From the NCBI RefSeq assembly GCF_020832325.1, contig NZ_JAFIEU010000046.1:1-55932 (forward strand): a stretch of 55,932 nucleotides of DNA. The letters run 5' to 3'. The notes beneath the pieces are model-generated. The model made no database searches. It saw only the letters and a list, made by a program, of their open reading frames with translations, and had not been told where the DNA came from. Shown here piece by piece: positions 9,607-18,780 of the stretch (positions are counted from its first letter, which is position 1; each line of letters opens with the position of its first letter). The position numbers and the translations under genes are program-made. The DNA comes from Lunatimonas sp. (lineage in GTDB: Bacteria > Bacteroidota > Bacteroidia > Cytophagales > Cyclobacteriaceae).

Positions 9607-10539
9607 CTATTCATTTAATCGGAGCCGAATCACGGTAACTGCAGGATTTCTCGCCATAAAAATCCCCATCCCGTTTTCTACGTTGGTATGCACCAATACC
9701 GGCTGGGATAAAAAATCTCCCCTGTTATAATATTGTAAGTCTGCGGTATCGTAGTACCTGAAATACGACTCGGTGACGTGCGCGAGATTTAGCGTTACTT
9801 CAAGTAATTCATAATCGACGGGAACGCTGGTTCGAAAGACCAGCTCTGCATCCTGCCCCGGCAACAGGGCATCTTCAAACAGCAGCACACTGCGTAACAG
9901 GTGATCCTTTTCAAAAGCTGGATTCACCGGTCTGGGGTATAAGTCTGAGCTATACATCCTCAAAAACGGCTGCCCCTCAAATACCGCGGTGTCGCTCCCA
10001 AAAATCCGCCCTGAAAGCTCGTAAAAATTCTTGCCAGGTGGATCCGCAAAGCGCACACGAAACTCTATCAGCTCTGAATTACCCCACGATCCATCTGGGC
10101 CCAGGCGCACCGTTTCCACCGATTGAATCGGCACAGGGACAGGAAGTACTTGCGATGCCTGAATGGTTTCGTAGCCAGGTGCTTCCGCCACAAGGCGATA
10201 GGATTGATTGGGTAAAAAGCTGAATTCCGACAGACGATAAAAGGCATTGGGATCGAAGGGCCTGCTTCTGTCCACATATTCCAACGGAAACCTATCGCCC
10301 GCCTCCGTCTCCAGATACACATCAGCATCTGAAATCAGGTCGAAAAATTCCTCATATTCTCGCCCCTCCAAGATTCCGCGAGACCGGGTGAGGTACACCT
10401 TGAGGGTATCTGAAGGGTCCAACAGGGCATTTAGCACCATCCTGGGCTCCTGCCCGGGCAAATCCACCTCCAAAAACTGCTCGCATGAGAGTAAAATCAG
10501 CAATCCAACAGGAATTAAACACTTAGATAGGTAGCTCAT
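9607..10539 (-). CDS. DUF4249-family lipoprotein
   Basis: Predicted lipoprotein of 310 residues, Cys19 in LLILLSCEQF, followed by the DUF4249 opening pattern (PRMVLNALLDPSDTLKVYLTRSRG). DUF4249 proteins are nearly always encoded next to a TonB receptor with a carboxypeptidase-like N-terminus, as here; a role as the surface partner of that receptor is inferred. The start codon follows the receptor stop by 2 bp, implying translational coupling. Function and ligand are unknown for the family. Confidence 0.85.
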   Translation of the reverse strand: MSYLSKCLIPVGLLILLSCEQFLEVDLPGQEPRMVLNALLDPSDTLKVYLTRSRGILEGREYEEFFDLISDADVYLETEAGDRFPLEYVDRSRPFDPNAFYRLSEFSFLPNQSYRLVAEAPGYETIQASQVLPVPVPIQSVETVRLGPDGSWGNSELIEFRVRFADPPGKNFYELSGRIFGSDTAVFEGQPFLRMYSSDLYPRPVNPAFEKDHLLRSVLLFEDALLPGQDAELVFRTSVPVDYELLEVTLNLAHVTESYFRYYDTADLQYYNRGDFLSQPVLVHTNVENGMGIFMARNPAVTVIRLRLNE

Positions 10540-10541
10540 GA

Positions 10542-12914
10542 CTAAAAGGTAAATCGGTAGGAGACAGATGGCACGACAGGAAACAAGCTAAACTGCCGCA
10601 ATTGGTTTCGCTGTTGATCATAGTTGAAGGTGATGTCCATAAAGAAGGGATTCAGTCGACTATAGACATTGTAAACCGATACATTCCATGTTCGTCGTCC
10701 CCATTTCTTCGCCTTGTTGAAATTGATTCCTGCGTCCAAACGATGGTAACTACGCATCTGGAAGTTGTTTCGGGACTCGAAATGACCCAGGTATAGGCCT
10801 CCAAAACGCATAGAGCTGTTATTCACTACGGAGGTGGCGTGTTGATACCGCTGGGTGGGGACGGTGATGAAGTTGCCGGTGCCAAATACCCAGGTACCGG
10901 ATAGGTCAATCCGATCATTAAGCTTATGCACGGCAACGACACTAATATCGTGTCTACGGTCATATCGAAACGGAAACCAAGCCCCTTCGTTGAGGTCGTC
11001 GAAACGCCTCTCGGTTTTGGAAAGGGTGTACCCTACCCAACCGGTGGTTTTTCCGGTCTTTTTTTGCAATAATAACTCCACCCCAGAACTCCTTCCTTCA
11101 CCAGCAGTAACCTTGTTTTGCCAATCTTCGGTGGTATTCAAAAAGGAAGCTCCATCCTGGTATTCGATCACTCCGTCCATCGTTTTATGGTAGGCCTCCA
11201 CACTGAACTCCAACCCATAACCCAGATTCTTGAAATACCCCAGTGCAATTTGACGACTTTGCTGCGGTGCAATCCGATCGGTAGAGGGTACCCATAGGTC
11301 AGTGGGCAGGCCCAAACCCGCGTTGGTCAATAGGTGGATAAATTGAGCCATTTCCACGTAGGAAAATTTCAGGGAAGACCCCGGATCCAATAAATACCTC
11401 ATGGCAAATCGGGGCTGAATCGACGTATAGGTTTTGGTCTCTGCCAGAAACCCGGAGGTATGCAATCCTACGTTGAATTTTAGCCTGTCCCCTACCGAAA
11501 AATCATCCTCTAAATAAAGGGAAAATTCCTGGCTATCGGTAGGCGTACCTCCTTCCCGTATTTCCGGACGCTGATATTCCTGCGACACGAATACCCCGGG
11601 GGTAAATCGGTGATTGATCCACATGCCTCCCCAGCGGAAGTAGTGTTGGGGATTGGGAATAAACTCAAAATCGGCTTTTAATGCTACGTCGCGGATGCCT
11701 GAAAAATAATCGGCGCTATAAAAATCCCTGACGGGCGCCTGTCCCTGATTGCTGGTAAATATATCCTCGTATTCAGAAAAGATTTTGAACCGATACTGCG
11801 TGAAGGTCCCCGTGAAATTGGCAAACAGGCGCTGATTAAAGATGTGATTCCAGCGGGCGGCGGCTATGTGATTGCCCCATCCAAGTCCGGCACGCTCCCG
11901 ACTCGAAAATTCTCCCTGTGAGTTCTCCCTATTGGATTGAAACCTCGAATACCCCCTATCCTCGCCCCCGTAATAACTGAGATAGAGACGGTCTTTTTTG
12001 TTAAAGATATGGTTTACCTTGGCATTCATGTCATAGAAATAATACCCTACGCTTTCTCTGCCACCACTACTCCTACGGATAATTGGACTCGCGATCATAT
12101 CCAAGTAGGTTCGTCTGCCGGAAAAAAGAAAGGAGGTCTTGTCCTTGGTTATGGGGCCCTCCACCGTTACTTTAGAGGCTATCAGTCCAAGGCTCCCTTC
12201 CCCCTGAAACTTTTTCATATTTCCTTCCTTCATGGTAATATCTACCACCGAAGAAAGGCGTCCTCCGTAGCGGGCGGGAAAGCCTCCCTTGATCATCTCT
12301 ACGTTGTTTATCGCTCCGTCATTGAAGATGGAGAAAAACCCAAACAAGTGGCTGGCATTGTACACCGGCACCCCATCCAGCAAAATCAGGTTTTGGTCGG
12401 GACTGCCGCCTCTCACATACAGACCGGAAGCACCCTCGGCTCCGGATTGTACACCCGGAAGCAATTGGATTACTTTAAAAATATCCACTTCCCCCATCAG
12501 TGCCGGAAGGTTTTTGATCTCGCGGAGCGGCACATTGACCGCACCCATTTGCGTACTCTCTTGGATGGGGTCGGAACGGTCACTTTCCACCACGACCTCT
12601 CGTAACATCCCTGCTGGCACCATCTCTATGGTAAGAAGGGTGTCCTTGGTCAGCATCAACGGCAAGGCCAAGGGCTCATACCCCACATAACTGAAAACGA
12701 GTGATACCTCCTTCTGTGTAGAGGAGTAGCTAAAGAATCCATAATTGTTCGTTATGGCCCCCTTCTGCTGGTTTTTGTCGAATAGATGTACACCGATCAG
12801 TGTTTCACCACTGTCGGCATCCCTCACCGTTCCGCTTACGGTAACTTTTTGGGCAAATGTACTGGAAACTAAAAACACCAGAAAAACTGGAAAAAGTAAA
12901 ATTAATACCCTCAT
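10542..12914 (-). CDS. TonB-dependent receptor with carboxypeptidase-like N-terminal domain
   Basis: Outer-membrane receptor of 790 residues. After a signal peptide (MRVLILLFPVF to STFAQ) come a CarboxypepD_reg-like sandwich at about 23-100 (VSGTVRDADSGETLIGV), a plug at about 115-240 with VRGGSPDQNLILLDGVPVYN, and a 22-strand-type barrel ending in YRFTF. The start at 12914 is preferred to an ATG nine codons upstream because it gives a clean signal peptide. There is no STN domain, so unlike the SusC at 4135 it is not expected to signal. It is paired with the DUF4249 lipoprotein 2 bp downstream. Confidence 0.9.
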   Translation of the reverse strand: MRVLILLFPVFLVFLVSSTFAQKVTVSGTVRDADSGETLIGVHLFDKNQQKGAITNNYGFFSYSSTQKEVSLVFSYVGYEPLALPLMLTKDTLLTIEMVPAGMLREVVVESDRSDPIQESTQMGAVNVPLREIKNLPALMGEVDIFKVIQLLPGVQSGAEGASGLYVRGGSPDQNLILLDGVPVYNASHLFGFFSIFNDGAINNVEMIKGGFPARYGGRLSSVVDITMKEGNMKKFQGEGSLGLIASKVTVEGPITKDKTSFLFSGRRTYLDMIASPIIRRSSGGRESVGYYFYDMNAKVNHIFNKKDRLYLSYYGGEDRGYSRFQSNRENSQGEFSSRERAGLGWGNHIAAARWNHIFNQRLFANFTGTFTQYRFKIFSEYEDIFTSNQGQAPVRDFYSADYFSGIRDVALKADFEFIPNPQHYFRWGGMWINHRFTPGVFVSQEYQRPEIREGGTPTDSQEFSLYLEDDFSVGDRLKFNVGLHTSGFLAETKTYTSIQPRFAMRYLLDPGSSLKFSYVEMAQFIHLLTNAGLGLPTDLWVPSTDRIAPQQSRQIALGYFKNLGYGLEFSVEAYHKTMDGVIEYQDGASFLNTTEDWQNKVTAGEGRSSGVELLLQKKTGKTTGWVGYTLSKTERRFDDLNEGAWFPFRYDRRHDISVVAVHKLNDRIDLSGTWVFGTGNFITVPTQRYQHATSVVNNSSMRFGGLYLGHFESRNNFQMRSYHRLDAGINFNKAKKWGRRTWNVSVYNVYSRLNPFFMDITFNYDQQRNQLRQFSLFPVVPSVSYRFTF

Positions 12915-12941
12915 ACAATCTCTTTCTGAAAATTTGAGCAA

Positions 12942-13176
12942 AACTAATCATAAAAATCTCTTGCGCAAAAAAACATTGGAGAGAATCTGAAGGGGCCTAA
13001 AAAAGCGATCTCACACCTACTCCGCTGAACAAATGGGTTTATGCTTGAAGCTATTGTCACTTCCTAGGGTGATTACTTCTTGCCTTCCCTCAAGGCAGCA
13101 GGATTATCGGGCGTATACGTGGAGCTTCCAGAAATGACTGGAGGCTCCGTCGACTGCCGCTAGGGTCACGCTTGTG
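12942..13176. other. Intergenic region with one hairpin
   Basis: Separates the HTH gene end from the TonB receptor start. It holds an imperfect hairpin at 13121-13148 (GGAGC..CCAG / CTGG..GCTCC) without a run of T on either strand, so it is not a standard intrinsic terminator. The promoter of the receptor operon must lie here, but no element was identified with confidence. No small gene is convincing. Confidence 0.4.
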
Positions 13177-13395
13177 TCAATTTAACGTACCGCTGTCTTC
13201 AAAAACATAGCTTCGGTCTCTTTCGGAATAGACAATCCGTCTTCGGAAACTCACCTTTACCGAATCCAGAATATTGTACACCGTCCGTTCGGTCACGCCA
13301 AACTTCCTTGCCAGGTCCTTTGGTGAACCGGTTTTGCCTTTCTCGATCAGTTCCAACAATCTCATTGTTCGCTCGTAGTATTTTAATCCAGCCAT
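13177..13395 (-). CDS. Small HTH DNA-binding protein
   Basis: A 72-residue protein beginning MAGLKYYERTMRLLELIEKG, with a winged/HTH_11-like helix-turn-helix (GSPKDLARKFGVTERTVYNIL) and a short basic strand after it. It probably acts as a local transcription regulator. The start at 13395 is chosen because it aligns the first helix at the N-terminus and falls 12 bp after the exporter stop; an upstream in-frame ATG at 13434 would overlap the exporter gene. It is the last gene of the exporter operon, so it may feed back on that operon. Confidence 0.7.
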   Translation of the reverse strand: MAGLKYYERTMRLLELIEKGKTGSPKDLARKFGVTERTVYNILDSVKVSFRRRIVYSERDRSYVFEDSGTLN

Positions 13396-13406
13396 AGTTG
13401 TTTTGA

Positions 13407-15599
13407 TTAAGCGGTTGCGTGTAAATAAGTCCATTCCTGATATGCCTTGGCATACAAATTATCCCCGCCGATCAAGGCCGCGTGGGAACCTCGGGCAGTC
13501 ACCTTGCCCTCCTCCAATACCACAATGCGGTCGCACTGCCTAGCTATTCCCAACCGATGGGTAACCAGCATCAGTCCGACCTGCTTTCGTTTACAATAGG
13601 TAGTTAATAAAGTAAGTACCTTTTTTTCCATGCCAAAATCCATGGCAGATGTGGATTCATCCAGTATCAAATAAGGGGTGCCTTTGTACAAGGCCCTTGC
13701 TAGGCAAACCAGTTGCCGCTGACCGCCGGAAAGGTGCTTACCTTCCTCTCCACAAAGCGTCAACAAGCCCTGACCGATGTCTGCCAACAGGGCATCAAAT
13801 CCCGTCTCGGACAGAAACAACCCGACCTTTTCCAGTTCATTGGGGTCATTGGTCAGCGCGATATTGTCCAGAATCGTCGTGTTGAATACCTTTTCGTTTT
13901 GCCCGACCACGGCAAGGTTTCGCCGCCACTCCTGCACCGACCCCTCCGAAAGCCTCATTTCTCCCATCCGCAAACTCCCCTGTTCCGGCTGATAAAACCC
14001 CTGAAGCATATCCACCAAGGTACTCTTGCCGCTGCCGATTTTTCCAAATACTCCAACGGATTCTCCGGGGAGCAGCTCAAAATTAATTTGGTCCAAGAGT
14101 TTGGATTTTCCGGGAAACCTGAACGAAACCTGCTCCAATCGCAAAGATCCCAGAGGCCGTACAGATTGCTGCTGCACCTGCCCTACCGAAAGGTCCTCCA
14201 CCTCTAGCCTCGATATCTCAAACAACCGATCAAACGCCACTTTGGCTTCTTGCAGTTGAAAATTTACCAAAACCAAGCCTGAAATTGCCGGCATCAAAGA
14301 GCCTCCTACGGTCACCAAGGCCATCATTTCTCCTAATTGCAGTTGATCCTGCAATACCAGCCAAACTCCAAAGCCAAAAATCACTGTGATATAGAATCCG
14401 GCAATCAGTTGAGTAACAAAAGAAAAGGAATTGCCGAGGAGGGCTAGCGAGTAGCCTTTGGTCTGAAAAAAATCAAAGATTCGGTTAATTCGGTCTCCAA
14501 AGACCCCTTCTTTTCCGTAGGACTTGATCGTAGCTATTCCGGACAGGGATTCGATGTATTGGGATTCGTTCACCGAATGTGCCGCCATCATTTCCCGTTG
14601 GGATGCGACAATTGGCCTGTGGTATTTTTTAGCCACCAAAAAATAGACCACCAACCCACTTACTCCGATCAATCCCAATTCCCAGGAGTAATAAAACAGA
14701 TAGGCCAGTGAAACGATGATAACTAGGAAGTTGATCACCATATTGCCGATAACCAATGATACCGCATTTCGTATCCTTCCGGAATCATTTAAGCGGGCAA
14801 TTAAATCACCTGTGCTGCTCCCTTTGAAAAATGATATCGGTAACTTGATAGCCGTGGTAATGAACGACTCTACTAGTCTCACATTCAAATCCTTCCCTTG
14901 CCGGGCCATAAAAATCCCCTGAAGGTATCCTAAAAATGAGCGTATCGCCAATAAAGCTCCCAAAACGGCCAAACCAATCAAAATCATTTGCACATCCTTT
15001 TTTGGCAAAAAATCATCGATCAGCTTCTGGGAGAAAATTGCCGTAGACAGTCCGGTTACCGCTACCAATAGCCCTAAAATCGCAGAAATCAGCAAAATGG
15101 GAATATCTGCCTTGATCAAGGACTGAAACCATTTCCACTGGGACCGCATGGCTTCCCGTGCAGGTTTAAACCGATCGGTAGGAAACAGCTCGAGAAGCGC
15201 CTTGGACTGCCACATGCCATCCAGTTCTTCCGGCAGCAGGTATATGACACCCCAACCCGGATCCCCAACGACAAACTTCCCCTCTTCGAACCCAAAGCAC
15301 ACCACAAAATGAAGTCGGTTGTCTTTTACCACGTGCAATATCACGGGGTGATCCAATGTTTTCAAATGCTCTAAGGAACACTCAAATCCGTTCGCTGCAA
15401 AGCCAATTTTTTGTGCCGCTTGGCACAAACCCAGCAAGGAAGTTCCACTCAAGGTGGTGCCGCTGTTTTTCCGAAGTTCATCCTGAGAACATGCTCCACC
15501 ATACCAGTTGGCCACGGTGCTGAGGCAGGCCAAGCCGCAGGCAAACTCCCCGAGCTGCTTTACATGAATCCGATCAAGCTTTTCTTTAGACAGTTTCAT
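13407..15599 (-). CDS. Peptidase-containing ABC exporter (C39 peptidase, bacteriocin-type)
   Basis: Bifunctional inner-membrane transporter of 730 residues that would cleave a leader peptide, typically after Gly-Gly, and export the core. The N-terminal C39 cysteine protease has all key residues: Gln15, Cys21 in FACGLACL, His97 in LHFVV and Asp113 in VGDPG. The six-helix ABC membrane domain covers about 165-450. The nucleotide-binding domain has Walker A GKIGSGKST near 515, signature LSGGQRQLV and Walker B LILDESTSA. Length fits the family. The gene overlaps the glycosyltransferase gene by 14 bp, so the two are translationally coupled. No precursor peptide with a convincing double-glycine leader was found nearby. 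Confidence 0.92.
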   Translation of the reverse strand: MKLSKEKLDRIHVKQLGEFACGLACLSTVANWYGGACSQDELRKNSGTTLSGTSLLGLCQAAQKIGFAANGFECSLEHLKTLDHPVILHVVKDNRLHFVVCFGFEEGKFVVGDPGWGVIYLLPEELDGMWQSKALLELFPTDRFKPAREAMRSQWKWFQSLIKADIPILLISAILGLLVAVTGLSTAIFSQKLIDDFLPKKDVQMILIGLAVLGALLAIRSFLGYLQGIFMARQGKDLNVRLVESFITTAIKLPISFFKGSSTGDLIARLNDSGRIRNAVSLVIGNMVINFLVIIVSLAYLFYYSWELGLIGVSGLVVYFLVAKKYHRPIVASQREMMAAHSVNESQYIESLSGIATIKSYGKEGVFGDRINRIFDFFQTKGYSLALLGNSFSFVTQLIAGFYITVIFGFGVWLVLQDQLQLGEMMALVTVGGSLMPAISGLVLVNFQLQEAKVAFDRLFEISRLEVEDLSVGQVQQQSVRPLGSLRLEQVSFRFPGKSKLLDQINFELLPGESVGVFGKIGSGKSTLVDMLQGFYQPEQGSLRMGEMRLSEGSVQEWRRNLAVVGQNEKVFNTTILDNIALTNDPNELEKVGLFLSETGFDALLADIGQGLLTLCGEEGKHLSGGQRQLVCLARALYKGTPYLILDESTSAMDFGMEKKVLTLLTTYCKRKQVGLMLVTHRLGIARQCDRIVVLEEGKVTARGSHAALIGGDNLYAKAYQEWTYLHATA

Positions 15600-16998
15600 A
15601 ATAATGGCTTTTAGTTTGGGTTGTTGGATAAAGTAGCTTCGTTTCAGCCAGTAGATCGGCTAGCCGTTTGTGCTCCAGCTCATTTACCGTCCCCATGGTA
15701 TGCCGAAACGCCCGGATGGCTTCCCGATAACTCGTGGCATGATCCAGCATGTGGCGAATCTTTTGCTGTATAACGACACCGCTGTCCTTCCGGATATTGC
15801 CCATTTGCCCCAACCCCAGATACACCAATCGCGCGGCACAACCGGGTTGATCCCATTTAAGAGATAGCGGGTAAGCTAGCATAGGAAGCCCAGCAGCAAT
15901 ACACTCCTTGATTGAATTAATTCCCCCGTGGTGAATCATCAAATCTACCTGCGGCAATAGTGCCTTCTGGGCCACGCTGGGAAATACAGCGACATTTGAC
16001 GGTGTTTTGCAAAGGCGCCTAACATCCAGATAAGCACCTACACTCAATACAAAAAAAACGTCCTGCATATGGCTTGCTAGACGAATCACCTTGTTGAAAA
16101 AACGCTCGCATATCGTCAGATCGGTGACTGTTACGGTACCGAGCGAACAAAAAATCAGCTTTTTACCAGATGATTTGGCCAAATCTATCACCCGGTGCAG
16201 CCGTCGATCCTCCAGTGGCTGACCAAGCAGAACCTCCGGTAGCTTTCCGAAATAATACTTTTCACCTTGATGAAATGGAGCTGCAAAATCAAAGGACTTG
16301 GGGTAGGTAGCTATGATTGGCAATTCATTTATCCCTATTCCAAAACAACGACTGGTGTCTAGACTTAATTTGGACGGGCGATATTTTGCCCTGATCACTT
16401 CCTGGTATCTGCTATTCCCCAGTAAAAGTCTCTTCCACAATCCATTGTACCAGCTAGTTAGGTCTATCCGAAACCACGATGCTCGAACGAGCAGTCTACA
16501 AAAAACCGATCTAGCTGGAAAGCGCACACTTTGAAAGGGCGGGATACCCGGAGCCCGGTGTGGCAATGTCATGGTGGAAACCAACACCGTTGGCAGGCAC
16601 ATGCGTTCATACAAATAGGCTTTCAAAGCAAAATGATCGTCCAGCAATACAAGCGAAGGAGAGAGGGTATGTGTGGCGGCGACATACTCCAATCGGCGCG
16701 TCCTCATTTCCTCCATCAGCCGAGGCTTTCTTCTTCCTGACAATCGCTCCGCCAGCAGGCTGATCCATCCGTTCGCCTCTATCTCCGAGCGCTCTGGAAT
16801 CAATAAAAACGGATTGACCAATATAACCCGATATCCCTTGCTACCTACCAAAGCGGAATAATCGGGAGCAGTCAAAAAAACGACCTCATAGCCCAATTCC
16901 TTCATCCAATCGGCCAGATTTAAGAATGCCTGAACGTGACCCATGGCTGGAAACGGATCCATCAATACTACCGGAGAAACAGATTTTACCGAATTCAT
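15586..16998 (-). CDS. GT1-family (UGT/MGT-like) glycosyltransferase
   Basis: Cytoplasmic GT-B fold glycosyltransferase of 470 residues. The N-terminal half starts with the acceptor-side pattern FPAMGHVQAFLNLADWM near residue 15. The C-terminal half carries the sugar-nucleotide signature HHGGINSIKECIAAGLPMLAYP near 370-391, followed by WDQPG. This is the macrolide/UDP-glycosyltransferase type that sugar-modifies small molecules or peptides. Its position between a thioredoxin-like protein and a C39 exporter, with overlap to the exporter, suggests that the exported product is glycosylated before export. Donor and acceptor are not determined. Confidence 0.87.
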   Translation of the reverse strand: MNSVKSVSPVVLMDPFPAMGHVQAFLNLADWMKELGYEVVFLTAPDYSALVGSKGYRVILVNPFLLIPERSEIEANGWISLLAERLSGRRKPRLMEEMRTRRLEYVAATHTLSPSLVLLDDHFALKAYLYERMCLPTVLVSTMTLPHRAPGIPPFQSVRFPARSVFCRLLVRASWFRIDLTSWYNGLWKRLLLGNSRYQEVIRAKYRPSKLSLDTSRCFGIGINELPIIATYPKSFDFAAPFHQGEKYYFGKLPEVLLGQPLEDRRLHRVIDLAKSSGKKLIFCSLGTVTVTDLTICERFFNKVIRLASHMQDVFFVLSVGAYLDVRRLCKTPSNVAVFPSVAQKALLPQVDLMIHHGGINSIKECIAAGLPMLAYPLSLKWDQPGCAARLVYLGLGQMGNIRKDSGVVIQQKIRHMLDHATSYREAIRAFRHTMGTVNELEHKRLADLLAETKLLYPTTQTKSHYYETV

Positions 16999-16999
16999 T

Positions 17000-17524
17000 T
17001 TAATTGCTGTTAGGTAAGTGATTTAATAATGAAGCCACTTTTGCCGGTCCTTCGAACCTCCAAACCAATTGTCCGTCCATTCCGAATATCATAGAAACCG
17101 GCACCTTGGATACCTGAAACCTAGACGCCACCCAGGCATCCTCATCGCAAACGAAATAGACAGAATTCTCTGATTCCCAGTCAAACGATTGCTTAAACTC
17201 TTCAATATCTGTCCGATCCTCAGAGGATACAAAAACCAACAAGGCAGGTTCAAACGCTTTCCTGTTCTGATTGATTTGAGAGATCTCGTGCCTGCATAGA
17301 TCGCAACCGGAATGAAAATATATTATCATTATCGGCATCTTGCCGACAAAGTCCGATAAGTCTAGAAAGGTCCCCTCTACTGTCTTCATCGGACGCTCTC
17401 CAATAGAAAAACCGGTTGCTTCCAACTTTTGCAATCTCTTGTACTTTCCAATTATAGACCAGCCCAAGACTCCTACGAAAAGGAAAACCAACATTAGTAC
17501 CGTGTATTTTGCTCGTGTGTGCAT
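17000..17524 (-). CDS. Membrane-anchored thioredoxin-fold (TlpA/redoxin-like) protein
   Basis: A 174-residue protein with an N-terminal membrane anchor (about residues 8-25) and a periplasmic redoxin domain. The redox motif is CDLC at 74-77 in FHSGCDLCRHE, and the cis-proline region is KVPVSMIF. It probably reduces or forms disulfides in an exported substrate. The stop is one base before the glycosyltransferase start region, and its own start abuts the stop of the membrane-protein gene upstream (17525), so the genes form one transcript. The preceding Gly-Cys with Leu between the cysteines differs from the usual CxPC, so reductase versus isomerase activity cannot be predicted. Confidence 0.82.
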   Translation of the reverse strand: MHTRAKYTVLMLVFLFVGVLGWSIIGKYKRLQKLEATGFSIGERPMKTVEGTFLDLSDFVGKMPIMIIYFHSGCDLCRHEISQINQNRKAFEPALLVFVSSEDRTDIEEFKQSFDWESENSVYFVCDEDAWVASRFQVSKVPVSMIFGMDGQLVWRFEGPAKVASLLNHLPNSN

Positions 17525-18163
17525 CTACATCATATTTAAGGTAAAAAACATAACCAAGATCACCCAGCAAAACATACCCATGCCATAGGAGGTAACCACG
17601 ATGCGTGAACTTCTGAGAAATGGGATCTCCACTTCCTCCTTTAGAAAATAAATGAGTAGCACGATATACGCCAATTCAAAGGCGTTGACCAATTGCAAGG
17701 GGTAAACAAAAATCTGATGCAGGGTAGAATAGTCAAAAAAACTAATGGCTGAAAGCGGGTAGTATTTCATGAACGCATCATAAGAGAAGTCGCCGGAAGA
17801 GATTACCATGATCTTTATCAGCACGGCGATCACCAAAATACTCTCTGCGTATACAGCCACATTAAACAAGCGTGAAAGTGGCTGATTATGATGGTAATTG
17901 GCAAAAAATAATCCGCTATACAAAAGGGCAGCCACCAAAAATGCCTTTACCACAAAGATCAATACAGAGAAAAGGAGGCTGAATTTACTCCAATATTTTA
18001 GTTGGTCTAGGCCCTCCAAAAGCACATGCTCCGGAATATCCAGATCACCCTGTTCCAGTATCTGACGGAAGATTAAACTCTCCAAGTCTATCAGATAGAA
18101 ATTTACTGCATAAATCACTACCGCGTAAAAGACGATGATCAATAAGCTTTTCATAAAAAACAT
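17525..18163 (-). CDS. Polytopic membrane protein of unknown family
   Basis: Predicted inner-membrane protein of 212 residues with about five hydrophobic helices (around residues 4-24, 55-80, 95-120, 150-175, 190-210). It has no redox Cys pair, so it is not a MauE/DsbD-type electron carrier; it resembles Yip1-type small polytopic proteins only in layout. The start at 18163 (or 18154, MKSLLII) is preferred over a TTG at 18178. It opens the exporter operon and its stop touches the next start codon. A role as a scaffold or immunity protein for the exported product is conceivable but not shown. Confidence 0.65.
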   Translation of the reverse strand: MFFMKSLLIIVFYAVVIYAVNFYLIDLESLIFRQILEQGDLDIPEHVLLEGLDQLKYWSKFSLLFSVLIFVVKAFLVAALLYSGLFFANYHHNQPLSRLFNVAVYAESILVIAVLIKIMVISSGDFSYDAFMKYYPLSAISFFDYSTLHQIFVYPLQLVNAFELAYIVLLIYFLKEEVEIPFLRSSRIVVTSYGMGMFCWVILVMFFTLNMM

Positions 18164-18184
18164 GTTAAAGAAACTCAAACAAGA

Positions 18185-18319
18185 TTAACTAACCTTTCGG
18201 CTAACACCACCTGCCTTCAACACAGAAATGAATACACTTACAAACAAAGGAACGGAACGATGATTTGATAAGAGATTTGGCCAAAAGGAACAAAAAAATA
18301 GTGCTATTCCACTAAGCAT
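18185..18319 (-). CDS. Candidate 44-residue small ORF at the head of the exporter operon
   Basis: An ATG-started frame of 44 codons in AT-rich DNA ends 21 bp before the membrane-protein start. It encodes a hydrophobic stretch and ends in LKAGGVSRKVS. The frame stays open for about 34 more codons upstream without an ATG, GTG or TTG. The Gly-Gly near the C-terminus would leave only six residues after cleavage, so it does not match a normal double-glycine precursor. It is listed because this is where an operon-leading precursor would be expected. Real coding status is uncertain. Confidence 0.25.
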   Translation of the reverse strand: MLSGIALFFCSFWPNLLSNHRSVPLFVSVFISVLKAGGVSRKVS

Positions 18320-18557
18320 ACCAGTTTTTGATCCTTGAAGAAAAATCCCGATAAAATAATCACCTAGAAGGCCTGATGAATTAATACCTTGGTGAATTAA
18401 ACAATATTTACTTACAATTTTTCATCAAATCATTACAATGACATAATATTAGGAAATTCAAGTTAAATAGTCAAGTGTAAAGACAAAAAAATAAAATGAA
18501 CGCCTATAAATGTGATTTCAAGAGCATAATATAATAAACAAACAGATACTATTTCTC

Positions 18558-18576
18558 AAAAAAGAGGCTCGCCTCT
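18558..18576 (-). terminator. Intrinsic terminator after the Crp/Fnr gene
   Basis: On the minus strand the sequence reads AGAGGC GA GCCTCT followed by six T. It lies about 200 bp downstream of the Crp/Fnr stop codon and isolates that unit from the exporter operon. Confidence 0.7.
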
Positions 18577-18780
18577 CTCTTGAAAGAGTTAACATAACCA
18601 ACCATTACCCAAAGGATTTCGGGTATCCATCAAAAGGAATCTGAGAGAATAAAAGCAAGGCCACTTGACTTACTAAATACAAGTGGATATCGTACGGGAT
18701 TGTCTATCGTTTGTTTTTTAGAGGTCACAACTTGTCCCGGATTATCGGAATACCTGCCTTTCTGGTAGACAAGCCCGATC

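Larger units (their letters stand above)
18164..18780. other. 600-bp AT-rich intergenic region upstream of the exporter operon
   Basis: Holds, on the minus strand, a 7-bp hairpin at 18661-18686 (CCACTTG/CAAGTGG) and an intrinsic terminator at 18558-18576, both after the Crp gene. Below the terminator, 18320-18557 is very AT-rich and should contain the exporter-operon promoter, but no clear TAnnTTTG element was found. It also holds the 44-residue frame listed separately. No longer gene is present on either strand. Confidence 0.6.

Noticed and set aside
18589-18630. A 13-residue ORF just before the terminator at 18558
   Set aside because: Too short to separate from chance, no ribosome-binding signal and no neighbour that would use it.
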